Source: Streptomyces genisteinicus (GTDB lineage: Bacteria > Actinomycetota > Actinomycetes > Streptomycetales > Streptomycetaceae). From it: a stretch of 64,000 bases of DNA. The stretch covers positions 1,839,501 to 1,903,500 of the forward strand of contig NZ_CP060825.1 in assembly GCF_014489615.1 (NCBI RefSeq), given 5' to 3'. Within the stretch, counting starts at the first letter, position 1; every line of letters begins with the position of its first letter. A program made the position numbers and the translations under genes. Positions 50,670 through 59,049 of the stretch are shown piece by piece. Under the pieces are notes generated by a model. It ran no database searches and was not told the origin of the DNA. It worked only from the letters and a program-made list of their open reading frames with translations.

Positions 50670-51302
50670 TCATCCGCCGTCCAGCCCGTGCGGCAGGGTC
50701 CCCCAGGGGTGCGCTCCCGCCCCCGGGACCGCGCAGTGCACCGGGGTCGCGGCACGGGCGCCGGGCGGGGCGGCGTAGACGAGGTGGCAGAAGCGTTCCG
50801 GCGGGAACGCGGCCGTCCACGCGGGTGCCGCGGCCACCGGGGCGTACGCGTCCCACGGCCCCTCGAAGGTCACCAGGACCTCGGCGAGCCGGGCGTATCC
50901 GGGGTCCGGGGGCACCCCGTGGTTCAGGACCAGCGTCGCCGCGCCCGCCACCCGGGCGGCGACGGTCAGCCGCGTGTAGTGCGGCAGGGCGTCCCGGCCG
51001 GAGGAGACCTGGTCGAGGAAGAGCCCGTCGGTCGCGTACCAGTCGCGGTGGCGCAGCATCTCGCCGACGACCGCCTGGTGCGGGCGGCGGCCGTAGCCGG
51101 TGTCGACGTAGCCGAGGACGGGCACTCCGGCTGCCCGCAGCCGGCGCGCGACCGCGGCGAACGCCGGGTCCGGTGCGGTTCCCGGCCCGCTGGCCGGGTT
51201 GACGACGACGGCGTGCAGCCGGGGTGCGGCGGCCACCAGGCGGTCCCAGGCGGCGGGCCGGTCCGCGGGGTGCTCGTAGTACGGCACCAGGAGCCCGGTC
51301 AC
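50670..51302 (-). CDS. Sph3-like glycoside hydrolase (spherulation-specific family 4, GH135-like)
   Basis: The 210-aa protein matches the spherulation-specific family 4 pattern: GLLVPYYEHPADRPAAWDRLVAAA, HAVVVNPASGPGTAPDPAFAAVARRL, VLGYVDTGYGRRP, ATDGLFLDQVSS and VLNHGVPPDPGYARLAEVLVTFEGPW. The fungal founder, Sph3, is an endo-alpha-1,4-N-acetylgalactosaminidase (GH135) needed for galactosaminogalactan synthesis. The strand carrying the catalytic acidic pair reads FLDQ here where FFDE is usual, so one acid is replaced by Gln. No signal peptide is evident, so it would act inside the cell or leave by another route. GTG overlaps the membrane-protein stop (GTGA). Confidence 0.82.
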   Translation of the reverse strand: MTGLLVPYYEHPADRPAAWDRLVAAAPRLHAVVVNPASGPGTAPDPAFAAVARRLRAAGVPVLGYVDTGYGRRPHQAVVGEMLRHRDWYATDGLFLDQVSSGRDALPHYTRLTVAARVAGAATLVLNHGVPPDPGYARLAEVLVTFEGPWDAYAPVAAAPAWTAAFPPERFCHLVYAAPPGARAATPVHCAVPGAGAHPWGTLPHGLDGG

Positions 51303-53008
51303 GGGCGGTGGGCCGTGGCACGGCCGAGCAGGGCGCAGGCGAGGGCGAGGAGGGCGGCGGCCGAGACCGCGGCGACGGCGAGGCCGGCCGTCCCCGGCGG
51401 CGCGGCGCCCGACGCCGTGAGCGCCGTCTGCACCAGAGCGGCGGCCGAGACCACGGCCGCGGCGGCCGTCACCTTCCCGAACGCCTGGAGCAGCAGGCCG
51501 GTCCACAGCACCGAGCCGACCAGCAGCAGCGTCGCCAGCCGTACGCCGCCGAGACCGGGCGCGCCGGGCCACAGCAGGGTGCCCGCCGCGGCGAGCGCCC
51601 ACAGGACGAGGAGGTGGGCGGTGAGGCAGCGGGCGAGGACCAGCACCGCGGCCCGGCGGAACGCGGTCGTCGAGACCGTCGAGCGGAGCCCGGCGAGGGC
51701 CCCGCCCCGGAAGCGGTGCAGCAGCCACTCCGCGGGGCCGTTGCCGAGGGTCAGCGCGACCGCCGACGGTCCGGCGACCAGGGCGCCGGGCTCGCCGTGG
51801 AACACGTCGCCGAGCGCGGTGTGCAGGACGAGCACGCCCGCGCCGAGCCCGAACAGCCCGTGCGGCAGCGACGCGGCCGGCCGGGGACCGGAATCCCGCG
51901 GAGGACGGGACCTCTCCGGCGGCCGGGCCGCCCCTCCCCCGCCGGCTGCCTCGCCGCCCGGCCGGACACCCCGGACGGGACGGCCCCGGTGTCCGGCGCC
52001 ACGGGGCCGCGCCGGTGCGCTCGCAGCGGCGGGGAACCGGGCCGCGACGGCCCGGACCGCGGACCGGGCGGACGGGAGCCGGCCGCCGGCGGGTGCGGTG
52101 CGGGACGGGGCGGGCACGCGGGTGCGCGCCGCCTGCCCCGGTCCGGTCGCGGCCGTCCGTGCCCGCGGGCGCGGCGCACCGGCGAGCGCGGTGCGGCGCA
52201 GCAGGGTCGCGGCGCTCAGGACGGTGGCCGTCAGGGAGGCCGACAGCAGGAGGGCGCGCGCCCAGACCGGCAGGCCGGTCACGAGGAGGGCGGCCGCTCC
52301 GGCCGGCAGGGGCAGCAGGCAGTGCAGCAGGGCGCGTTCCCGGCCGAGGACCAGGAGGGCCGTGGCCGCGGCGAGGTACACCGCCTGCGCCGTGGAGAAC
52401 ACGGCCGACGGCCACTGCCCGGGACCCGTGCACACCACGGTCGCGGCCGTGGCCAGCAGCACCCCGGCAGGTGCTCCGGCGGCCAGGCAGCGGGCCGCCG
52501 CGGGGCGGTCCCCGAGGCCCAGGCGGCAGTAGGCCCGGTGGGCCATGGCCTGGTTCCACATCCAGCCCGTCAGCGCACCCGCGAGGAGCGGTGGCAGCAC
52601 CGGCTCGCCGAGCAGCGGTGCGGCGAGGAGCCAGCCGAGGCCGGGCAGGGCGAAGAGCAGGCCGCGCAGCAGCGAGCCGAGGAGTCCGGTGTGCCAGGGA
52701 GCGGCCGCCGGGACGGGCGGCTCGGGGTGGCTGCGGGGCACCTTCGCGTACAGCTCGGCGGCGAGGGCGAAGGAGTCGGACCGGCCGTAGGCGAGGCGGA
52801 TGTGATCGTCCGTCATGCCGTCGGACTCCAGGATCGCGGCGACCTCGTCGGGGTGGACGGCCGCGGCGATCACGTCGTGCAGGCGCAGCGCCAGTGCGTC
52901 CAGAGGGTCGGCGGCCCGCGCGCCGCGCGAGGCGGCACCGGGCTGCCGGGGCAGGACGGGCAGGGCGTCCAGGAGGTCGCCGGGTTCCTGCCAGAGCGGG
53001 CCGCTCAT
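51299..53008 (-). CDS. Polytopic membrane protein of the Pel/GAG-like cluster
   Basis: The 569-aa protein has a soluble N-terminus of ~100 residues (LHDVIAAAVHPDEVAAILESDGMTDDHIRLAYGRSDSFALAAELYAKV), then about seven helices, a proline/arginine-rich cytoplasmic insertion of ~100 residues (~290-390) and about six more helices, the last pair ending LLALACALLGRATAHRP. By position it could be the exporter partner of the PelF-like transferase, as PelG is in Pel systems, but I see no clear sequence match to PelG. The ATG overlaps the GT stop (ATGA) and the stop overlaps the hydrolase start (GTGA), so three proteins are translated together. Confidence 0.78.
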   Translation of the reverse strand: MSGPLWQEPGDLLDALPVLPRQPGAASRGARAADPLDALALRLHDVIAAAVHPDEVAAILESDGMTDDHIRLAYGRSDSFALAAELYAKVPRSHPEPPVPAAAPWHTGLLGSLLRGLLFALPGLGWLLAAPLLGEPVLPPLLAGALTGWMWNQAMAHRAYCRLGLGDRPAAARCLAAGAPAGVLLATAATVVCTGPGQWPSAVFSTAQAVYLAAATALLVLGRERALLHCLLPLPAGAAALLVTGLPVWARALLLSASLTATVLSAATLLRRTALAGAPRPRARTAATGPGQAARTRVPAPSRTAPAGGRLPSARSAVRAVAARFPAAASAPARPRGAGHRGRPVRGVRPGGEAAGGGGAARPPERSRPPRDSGPRPAASLPHGLFGLGAGVLVLHTALGDVFHGEPGALVAGPSAVALTLGNGPAEWLLHRFRGGALAGLRSTVSTTAFRRAAVLVLARCLTAHLLVLWALAAAGTLLWPGAPGLGGVRLATLLLVGSVLWTGLLLQAFGKVTAAAAVVSAAALVQTALTASGAAPPGTAGLAVAAVSAAALLALACALLGRATAHRP

Positions 53009-54519
53009 CGCAGCACCGCCTCGGGCCGGGACGGGGCGGAGCCCGCGCCGGGGCCGGGACCCGCGTCGGCGCCGGTGTCGGTTTCGGTTTCGGTTTCGGG
53101 GAAGCCGGCCAGCTCCCGGTAGATGCGGCGGAAGCCGTCCACCGAACGGGCCAGGGTGAACCGGTCGACGACCCGCTGCCGCGCCGCGCGCCCCAGCGCT
53201 GCCCTGCGCGCCGGATCGCGCAGCAGCGCGGTCAGCGCGGCCGCCATGACCGCGGGCTCGCGCGGTGGGACGACGACCCCGGTGTCGCCGACCGCCTCGC
53301 GCACCCCGCCGACATCGGTCGACACCGTCGCCCGGCCGCAGGACATCGCCTCGATCAGCGAGAACGGGAAGCCCTCGCTGATCGAGGAGAGCGCGACCAC
53401 GCTGCCGGCCCCGTAGGCGCGGGCGACGTCGGAGATCCGCCCCTCCCAGTGGATGCCGTCGACGACGCCGAGTTCGGCCGCCAGCTTCTCCAGCCGGACG
53501 CGGTAGGCCTCGCCCCCGTCCGGCACCCCGCCGAACAGCCGCAGCCGGACGGCGGGCAGTTCGGCCCGCACGACGGCGTACGCCCGGATCAGGGTCTCCA
53601 GGTCCTTGATGGGGTCGATGCGGCCGGCCCAGGAGACGGTGGGGACGTCCGGTTCGGGGCCGGCCTCGGGGAAGGCCCCCGGATCGACGCCGTTGTAGAC
53701 GGTGCGGATCCGCGCGGCGGGGGCGCCGCCGTGCTCCTCCCAGCGCCGGTTGTAGCGGTTGCACGGGGTGATCAGGTCGGCCCGCCGGTAGCCGAGGGTG
53801 TTGAGCTCCCGGTAGAAGGCGAGCATCAGGGTCTTCACGGGGGTGCGCTGCGGATGGGTGCGGTAGCCGAGATAGCGCTCGCGGAGGTAGATGCCGTGCT
53901 CGGTGAGGAGGAACGGCACCCGCTCGAAGTGCTGGGCGGCGAGCGCGGGGAGCGTGGCCAGTCCTGCGCTGACGGCGTGGGCCACGGCGTCGTCGGGTAT
54001 GCGGGCGCCGAGCGGGCGCAGGGCGTGCTCCAGCAGGTCCGTGGCGGTGAGCGCGTCGTGCACGGTCGGCCGGGCGGCGGCGGTCGGCAGGTGCGGCATG
54101 GACCAGATCCAGGTGAGCGACCGCAGGGCCTCCTCCGAGCGCAGCGCGGAGGTGAGCCGCCCCTCCCTGGCCCAGCCGGCGAGCCGGTCGAGTTCCGGTC
54201 CGAGGTGGCAGCCGGCGTCCGGGTCGAGCAGCGCGAGCAGGAACCTCTCGTACGTGGCGAGGAAGCGGCCCCGCTCCCGGCGCGGGAGACGGCGGCAGTC
54301 CGGTTCGGGTCCCCAGAGCGGGAACGAGACGTGCCGGCGGACGTTGCCGGGCAGGTCCCAGACGACGGGCTCCCGGCCGCTGCCGGTGAGGGCGAGGACG
54401 TGGAAGTCGACTTCCGGCATGCCCCGTACGAGCTGGTCGCACCAGGTGGACACGCCGCCGTGGACGTGCGGATAGGTGCCTTCGGTGAGCATGGTGACGT
54501 GGCGACCGCTGCTCAGCAT
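53005..54519 (-). CDS. PelF-like GT4 glycosyltransferase
   Basis: The 504-aa GT-B enzyme begins HVTMLTEGTYPHVHGGVSTWCDQLVRGMPEVDFHVLALTG, the distinctive start of PelF-type transferases, with a long insertion (~65-160) before ATAARPTVHDALTATDLLEHALRPLG. Other features are LLTEHGIYLRERYL, VYNGVDPGAFPEAG, SWAGRIDPIKDLETLIRAYAVV and EGFPFSLIEAMSCGRATVSTDVGGVREAVG (EX7E). PelF polymerises N-acetylgalactosamine-rich chains using UDP sugars. The ATG at 54519 has GGGGGA 8 bases upstream; a frame 42 codons longer reads into promoter-type DNA. It leads a three-gene overlapping unit and follows the deacetylase gene after a 276-bp gap. Confidence 0.88.
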   Translation of the reverse strand: MLSSGRHVTMLTEGTYPHVHGGVSTWCDQLVRGMPEVDFHVLALTGSGREPVVWDLPGNVRRHVSFPLWGPEPDCRRLPRRERGRFLATYERFLLALLDPDAGCHLGPELDRLAGWAREGRLTSALRSEEALRSLTWIWSMPHLPTAAARPTVHDALTATDLLEHALRPLGARIPDDAVAHAVSAGLATLPALAAQHFERVPFLLTEHGIYLRERYLGYRTHPQRTPVKTLMLAFYRELNTLGYRRADLITPCNRYNRRWEEHGGAPAARIRTVYNGVDPGAFPEAGPEPDVPTVSWAGRIDPIKDLETLIRAYAVVRAELPAVRLRLFGGVPDGGEAYRVRLEKLAAELGVVDGIHWEGRISDVARAYGAGSVVALSSISEGFPFSLIEAMSCGRATVSTDVGGVREAVGDTGVVVPPREPAVMAAALTALLRDPARRAALGRAARQRVVDRFTLARSVDGFRRIYRELAGFPETETETDTGADAGPGPGAGSAPSRPEAVLR

Positions 54520-54743
54520 TCGGTTCGTTCCCCCAGGCAGGTGGACGGCGGACGGTCGGTCGCGCCGCGACGGGTGATCCGGCCGGCCGCGGGCGTGCGT
54601 GGCACGCGTGCGGCGCGGGCGGGTGCGGGCGCGGGCAGGCGGCACCCGCCGGGGGACTTCGTCGTCGGCCGGCGGGTGCGACGCGGCGTGCGCCGTGGCG
54701 GAGTGCCCGTCACGGACGGGTGACGGGTGAGGGGTGAGGAGAT

Positions 54744-54778
54744 GCCCGCCCGGTGGGCGATGCCCGACCGGGCGGGGC
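54744..54778 (-). terminator. Terminator after the Agd3-like deacetylase gene
   Basis: GCCCGCCCGGT pairs with ACCGGGCGGGGC (one bulge) around a 12-nt loop, 18 bp past the deacetylase stop. The remaining ~220 bp to the PelF-like gene hold no gene and several short GC repeats, so that gene may have its own promoter or be read through. Confidence 0.6.
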
Positions 54779-54795
54779 CGGTTGGGGCGGGCGGG

Positions 54796-56838
54796 TCAGG
54801 AGGGCAGGCGCAGGGTGACGGCCGTCTGGAGCAGTTCGGGCTCCGTCCACGCGGACCGCGTCCCGGCGTAGGCACCGCCGAACACCGAGGTGGTCAGCAG
54901 GTGCTGCCTGCGGGTGCCCTCCGGGACGGTGACCGGTGCGGCCACCCCTCGCGGCGCCTTCACGGTGACGGTGTCGCCGATGCGGTAGGCGGTCACCCCG
55001 CCGCCGGCGAGCGCGGTCCGCCAGTCCGCACGGCGCTCCAGTTCCTCTCCGGCCTCGCGCTGGCGCGGGACGACGAGCGGGGCGCTGTCCGCGAAGAGGG
55101 CGCGGTAGTCGGCGAGGACCTTGTCGAGCACCGGGTAGAGCAGGCGGTCCTCGGCCAGGTTGGACTGGTGCGCGTAGTGGGGGCGCGGGTCGTTCGCGAC
55201 GACGTGGGCGAGGGCGGTGCGGGCCTCCTGCGGCACGATGTGCCCGGCCCAGCCGGTGGCGGTGTCCAGCGGACCGGGGAGGCAGGTGGAGGCCGGGTCC
55301 CGCTCGCAGATGCCGCTGCCGCCGTCGGCCGCGGAGGTGTAGATCCAGTTGTACTCGTCCGCCATCTCCTCGGCCGTGCCCACGTTGTAGTACACGTTCA
55401 TCGGATGGCGGGGCACGGTCAGGGCGGAGCCCACCGGACGCTGCTGCGGCTCCCGGGAGTTGTCGCTCGCGATCCAGGTGACCCCGTTGTCGGCGAGGGC
55501 GCCGGCGAGATGCGGGTTGTCGGCCGGCTGCTGCGGCAGCGTCCGCAGGCCCGAGTGCTCGCCGGTGACGAGTTCGGTGCGGTCCACGGCGAGCCCCTTG
55601 CGAACGCCCCAGTCGTGGTTCTGCCGGATCTGCGCCGACACCTCGGCCCGGCTCGTCCAACGGGTCCTGCCGGCCGCGTCGTTCGCGCACCGCCACGGCA
55701 CGACCGTCACGTCCTGCACGCAGCCGAGGAAGGGATGGGTCCAGGTGTGGTTGATCCAGCGGTACTGCGCCCGGTCGGCGATCAGGCGGTCGGCGAGGGG
55801 GTCGCTGCCGCCGTGCTCGGCCTTCCACTCCTCGCCCGAGCCGGCGTTGTAGACCATGTCGAGGGTGAACCCCGCACGCCGCTGCCAGGCCGCGGCGTAC
55901 GCGGCGTCGTCGGCGGTCATCCGGATCGGCGGCGCCTCCTCGCCGCCGCCGACGCAGTCGATGTCGCCGGGGGTGCAGTTGCGGGCGGTGTCCCACCGGG
56001 CGTCGGGGGCGAGGACGTCGTCGACGTGGACCGAGAACCAGTTGCGGCTCCGGCCGAGGTGGACGCCCTGGGTCAGCCACTCGACGATGCCGCGCGCCAG
56101 CACCCGGAACTGCCGCTGGTGGCGGTTGTACGCGAAGGTGACCACGAGCTCGCGGCGCCCGTCGTGGGCGTACTCGCCGACCAGGCTGCCGCGCCCGGCG
56201 CCGTCGCCCACGGGCACGTCGAGATAGCTGGTGAAACCTTCCCTCGGCCGGCCCGCGTAGCCGTAGCTCTCGGCGACGAGCGGCGAGTTGTCCTCGAAGG
56301 CGACCGGGCCGTCGAGGTAGCCGAAGGGGCCGGAGCGGCCGGCGGCGGTGACCGCGGCCGGCGCCCCGTCGAGGATGCCGGCGTGGCCGCCGGCGTCCAC
56401 GTACTCCAGTCCGACGCCCGGGTGGGACCAGGTGTAGGCGTCGACCTGGCGGATGCCGAAGGTGCGCTCGTAGGCGAAGAGGGCCTCGTTCTCCGCGGCG
56501 CCGGCGGCGGTGCCGGCGCCGAACGGGTCCTCGTCCGGCACGACGACGCCCTGGTACTTCGCCCGCGGCCGGCCGTCGACGGTGTCGCTGAGGAAGGCCG
56601 CGTCCACGGTCGGCCGGTCCGGGTCGGTCAGGTCCAGGCGCCGGTGCGGCACGCCGGTGGACTCCAGCTCGGAGACGATCGCGTCCACGGCGCCCCCGCC
56701 GTCGTCGACGACGAGCACGGCGAGGTCGATGCGCGGCGCGGGCGCGGCCGATGCCGCGGCCGGGACGGCCGTCGCCAGCAGCACTCCGGCGAGTGCCGCG
56801 GCGGCGGTTCTGCCCGCGCGGGGCCGGTTCAGGTCCAT
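54796..56838 (-). CDS. Secreted Agd3-like polysaccharide deacetylase (CE18-like)
   Basis: The 680-aa protein has a signal peptide (MDLNRPRAGRTAAAALAGV...AASA) and three regions: an N-terminal Rossmann-like/CBM part (IDLAVLVVDDGGGAVDAIVSELESTGVPHRRLDL), a central catalytic domain and a C-terminal beta domain. The metal and catalytic residues of a polysaccharide deacetylase are visible as VHVDDVLAPDARWD (DD pair) and YRWINHTWTHPFLGC (HxxxH). Later motifs are GVTWIASDNSREPQQRPVG, NVYYNVGTAEEMADEYNWIY and HYAHQSNLAEDRLLYP. This architecture matches Agd3, the galactosaminogalactan deacetylase of Aspergillus (CE18), as I know it. It would remove N-acetyl groups from exported GalNAc polymer. AAGGGGGG precedes the ATG. 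Confidence 0.85.
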   Translation of the reverse strand: MDLNRPRAGRTAAAALAGVLLATAVPAAASAAPAPRIDLAVLVVDDGGGAVDAIVSELESTGVPHRRLDLTDPDRPTVDAAFLSDTVDGRPRAKYQGVVVPDEDPFGAGTAAGAAENEALFAYERTFGIRQVDAYTWSHPGVGLEYVDAGGHAGILDGAPAAVTAAGRSGPFGYLDGPVAFEDNSPLVAESYGYAGRPREGFTSYLDVPVGDGAGRGSLVGEYAHDGRRELVVTFAYNRHQRQFRVLARGIVEWLTQGVHLGRSRNWFSVHVDDVLAPDARWDTARNCTPGDIDCVGGGEEAPPIRMTADDAAYAAAWQRRAGFTLDMVYNAGSGEEWKAEHGGSDPLADRLIADRAQYRWINHTWTHPFLGCVQDVTVVPWRCANDAAGRTRWTSRAEVSAQIRQNHDWGVRKGLAVDRTELVTGEHSGLRTLPQQPADNPHLAGALADNGVTWIASDNSREPQQRPVGSALTVPRHPMNVYYNVGTAEEMADEYNWIYTSAADGGSGICERDPASTCLPGPLDTATGWAGHIVPQEARTALAHVVANDPRPHYAHQSNLAEDRLLYPVLDKVLADYRALFADSAPLVVPRQREAGEELERRADWRTALAGGGVTAYRIGDTVTVKAPRGVAAPVTVPEGTRRQHLLTTSVFGGAYAGTRSAWTEPELLQTAVTLRLPS

Positions 56839-57193
56839 GGTGGTGCCCCCCTTGCGCGTCCTCCCCGGACGCGTCACGGACCTCCGCGTGCCGGACCGGC
56901 GCGCGGAGGAGCTGTGGAGAAGATGCAAAGGAGCGCGCGGCCCCCTTGCCCGAACGGCCCGAGTGTGGCTGAGCTCTCTGCTTCACCGCCCGAAACCCGC
57001 GAGAGACACCACGGACGAGTGAACAGCCGCCGCCGTGAGCGAGACATATGGCCACGCGTAGGCTCTTCTCCGGCATGGCGATGGGATCCATTCCCGTGCA
57101 CAACCAACCAGGGGTATGCCTCCGGCCCACCGGACTCCCGTCCACACGGCGTCCCGGCGGACCCGGAACTCAAGGAAGCGAGATTTCACCACC
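56839..57193. other. Divergent intergenic region deacetylase / pepA
   Basis: The 355 bp hold no gene that I can support. TAGGCT (57058-57063) in a mildly AT-rich stretch is a candidate -10 for pepA, giving a leader of about 125 nt. The deacetylase promoter should lie between 56850 and 57000 on the minus strand; I cannot place it. Confidence 0.45.
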
Positions 57194-58708
57194 GTGACTG
57201 CTCTCACTCTCAGCACCGCAGGCGCAGCGACGCTGCGTGCCGACGCGGTCGTCGTCGGAGTCGCCAAGGGCGCCAAGGGCCCGGTCGTCGCCCCGGGCGC
57301 CGAGGCCGTGGACAAGGCCTTCGACGGAAAGCTCGCCACCGTCCTGCAGACCCTCGGCGCGAGCGGTGCCGAGGGCGAGGTCACCAAGCTTCCCGCCCCG
57401 GCGGGCCTCAAGGCGCCGGTCGTGCTGGCGGTCGGGCTCGGTACGGAGCCCGGCGACGAGGAGGCGTACGGCACCGAGTCGCTGCGCCGGGCCGCGGGCA
57501 GCGCCGCGCGCGCCCTGGCCGGCTCGAAGAAGGCCGCCTTCGCGCTGCCCATAGAGGCCGCCGAGGACGCGCAGGCGATCGGCGAGGGCGCCCTGCTCGG
57601 CGCCTACGCGTTCACCGCCTACCAGGAGGACGCCCCCGGCGCGAAGAAGCCGCTGGCCGAGGTGACGCTGCTGGGCGGCAAGCCCCGCGACAAGGCGTTC
57701 AAGGCCGCGGCCGAGCGCGCCGCCGCGGTGGCGGAGGAGATCAACCGCGCCCGCGACCTGATCAACACCCCGCCGAACGACCTCACCCCCGAGGCGTTCG
57801 CGGCCGTCGCGACGGCCGCCGCCAAGGAGCACGGCCTCAAGGTCCAGGTGCTCGACGAGAAGGCGCTCGTCAAGGGCGGCTTCGGCGGCATCCTCGGCGT
57901 CGGCCAGGGCTCGCAGAACCCGCCGCGCCTGGTGAAGATCAGCTACACCCACGCCCGGAACGCCAAGCACCTCGCGCTGGTGGGCAAGGGCATCACCTAC
58001 GACTCGGGCGGCATCTCGCTGAAGCCGGCCGGCCACAACGAGACCATGAAGTGCGACATGTCCGGCGCCGCCGCCGTGTTCGCCGCGGTCGTGGCCGCCG
58101 CGCGTCTGGGCCTGGAGGTCAACGTGACCGGCTGGCTCGCGCTGGCCGAGAACATGCCGTCGGGCTCGGCCACCCGCCCCGGCGACGTGCTGCGCATGTA
58201 CAGCGGCAAGACGGTCGAGGTGCTCAACACGGACGCCGAGGGCCGTCTGGTGCTCGCCGACGCGCTGACCAGGGCGTCGGAGGAGAAGCCGGACGCGATC
58301 GTGGACGTGGCGACGCTGACCGGCGCGATGGTGCTCGCGCTCGGCAACCGCACGTTCGGGATCATGGCCAACGACGACGCCTTCCGCACGTCGATCCACG
58401 AGATCGCGGGCGAGGTCGGCGAGGCGTCCTGGCCGATGCCGCTCCCGTCCGACCTGCGCAAGGGCATGGACTCCCCGACCGCCGACATCGCGAACATGGG
58501 CGAGCGGATGGGCGGCGGCCTGGTGGCCGGCCTGTTCCTGAAGGAGTTCGTCGGCGAGGGCATCACCTGGGCGCACCTGGACATCGCGGGTCCGGCGTTC
58601 CACGAGGGCGCGCCCTACGGGTACACGCCCAAGGGCGGCACCGGCTCGGCGGTGCGCACGCTGGTCCGTCTCGCGGAGCGGACGGCGGCGGGCGAGCTCG
58701 GTCTCTGA
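57194..58708 (+). CDS. pepA: Leucyl aminopeptidase (M17 family) PepA
   Basis: The 504-aa cytosolic aminopeptidase removes N-terminal residues from peptides using two zinc or manganese ions. The N-terminal alpha/beta domain (ADAVVVGVAKGAKGPVVAPGA) is followed by RDLINTPPNDLTPEAF, VGKGITYDSGGISLKP (metal-binding Lys and Asp), MKCDMSGAAAV and the family signature NTDAEGRLVLADAL. Length is typical. The GTG at 57194 follows AAGGAAG by about 15 bases. It is monocistronic with a terminator downstream, and neighbours lpdA as Rv2213 neighbours dlaT in M. tuberculosis. Confidence 0.96.
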   Translation: MTALTLSTAGAATLRADAVVVGVAKGAKGPVVAPGAEAVDKAFDGKLATVLQTLGASGAEGEVTKLPAPAGLKAPVVLAVGLGTEPGDEEAYGTESLRRAAGSAARALAGSKKAAFALPIEAAEDAQAIGEGALLGAYAFTAYQEDAPGAKKPLAEVTLLGGKPRDKAFKAAAERAAAVAEEINRARDLINTPPNDLTPEAFAAVATAAAKEHGLKVQVLDEKALVKGGFGGILGVGQGSQNPPRLVKISYTHARNAKHLALVGKGITYDSGGISLKPAGHNETMKCDMSGAAAVFAAVVAAARLGLEVNVTGWLALAENMPSGSATRPGDVLRMYSGKTVEVLNTDAEGRLVLADALTRASEEKPDAIVDVATLTGAMVLALGNRTFGIMANDDAFRTSIHEIAGEVGEASWPMPLPSDLRKGMDSPTADIANMGERMGGGLVAGLFLKEFVGEGITWAHLDIAGPAFHEGAPYGYTPKGGTGSAVRTLVRLAERTAAGELGL

Positions 58709-59049
58709 TCCGCCGGCCGCCGGGGGCCCGCCCCCGGCGGCCCGCGACGCGAGGGGCCCGGGGGATCTTCCGGGCCCCTCGCACGTGCGGGGCCGGGCCG
58801 TGCGCCCGGGCGGCGGGAACACCACGGGCCCGCGGCGCGTTCTCTACCACCCGGTAGCCCTGAAAAGCGCTCAAGCTCACCATCCCAAGCCCCGGCCCCG
58901 CGTCCCGCGTCCCGGCAACAAGTGCAAAGATGGGTTCTCGGCAGGACAGGGCCCCCACCACAGGGCCGAAGACTCAAGCGGCCGAACACCAGCCGCCGCC
59001 CGGTCACAGAGGACCGGGGCGAACGGCGCACATGCATGGAGGACGTGAC
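58709..59049. other. Intergenic region pepA / lpdA
   Basis: The 341 bp contain the pepA terminator (58749-58782) and then the lpdA upstream region. A somewhat AT-richer stretch (58915-58940) may hold the promoter. No gene is supported. Confidence 0.5.
58749..58782 (+). terminator. Terminator after pepA
   Basis: GCGAGGGGCCCGG and CCGGGCCCCTCGC form a perfect 13-bp stem with an 8-nt loop, 41 bp past the pepA stop. Confidence 0.82.
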
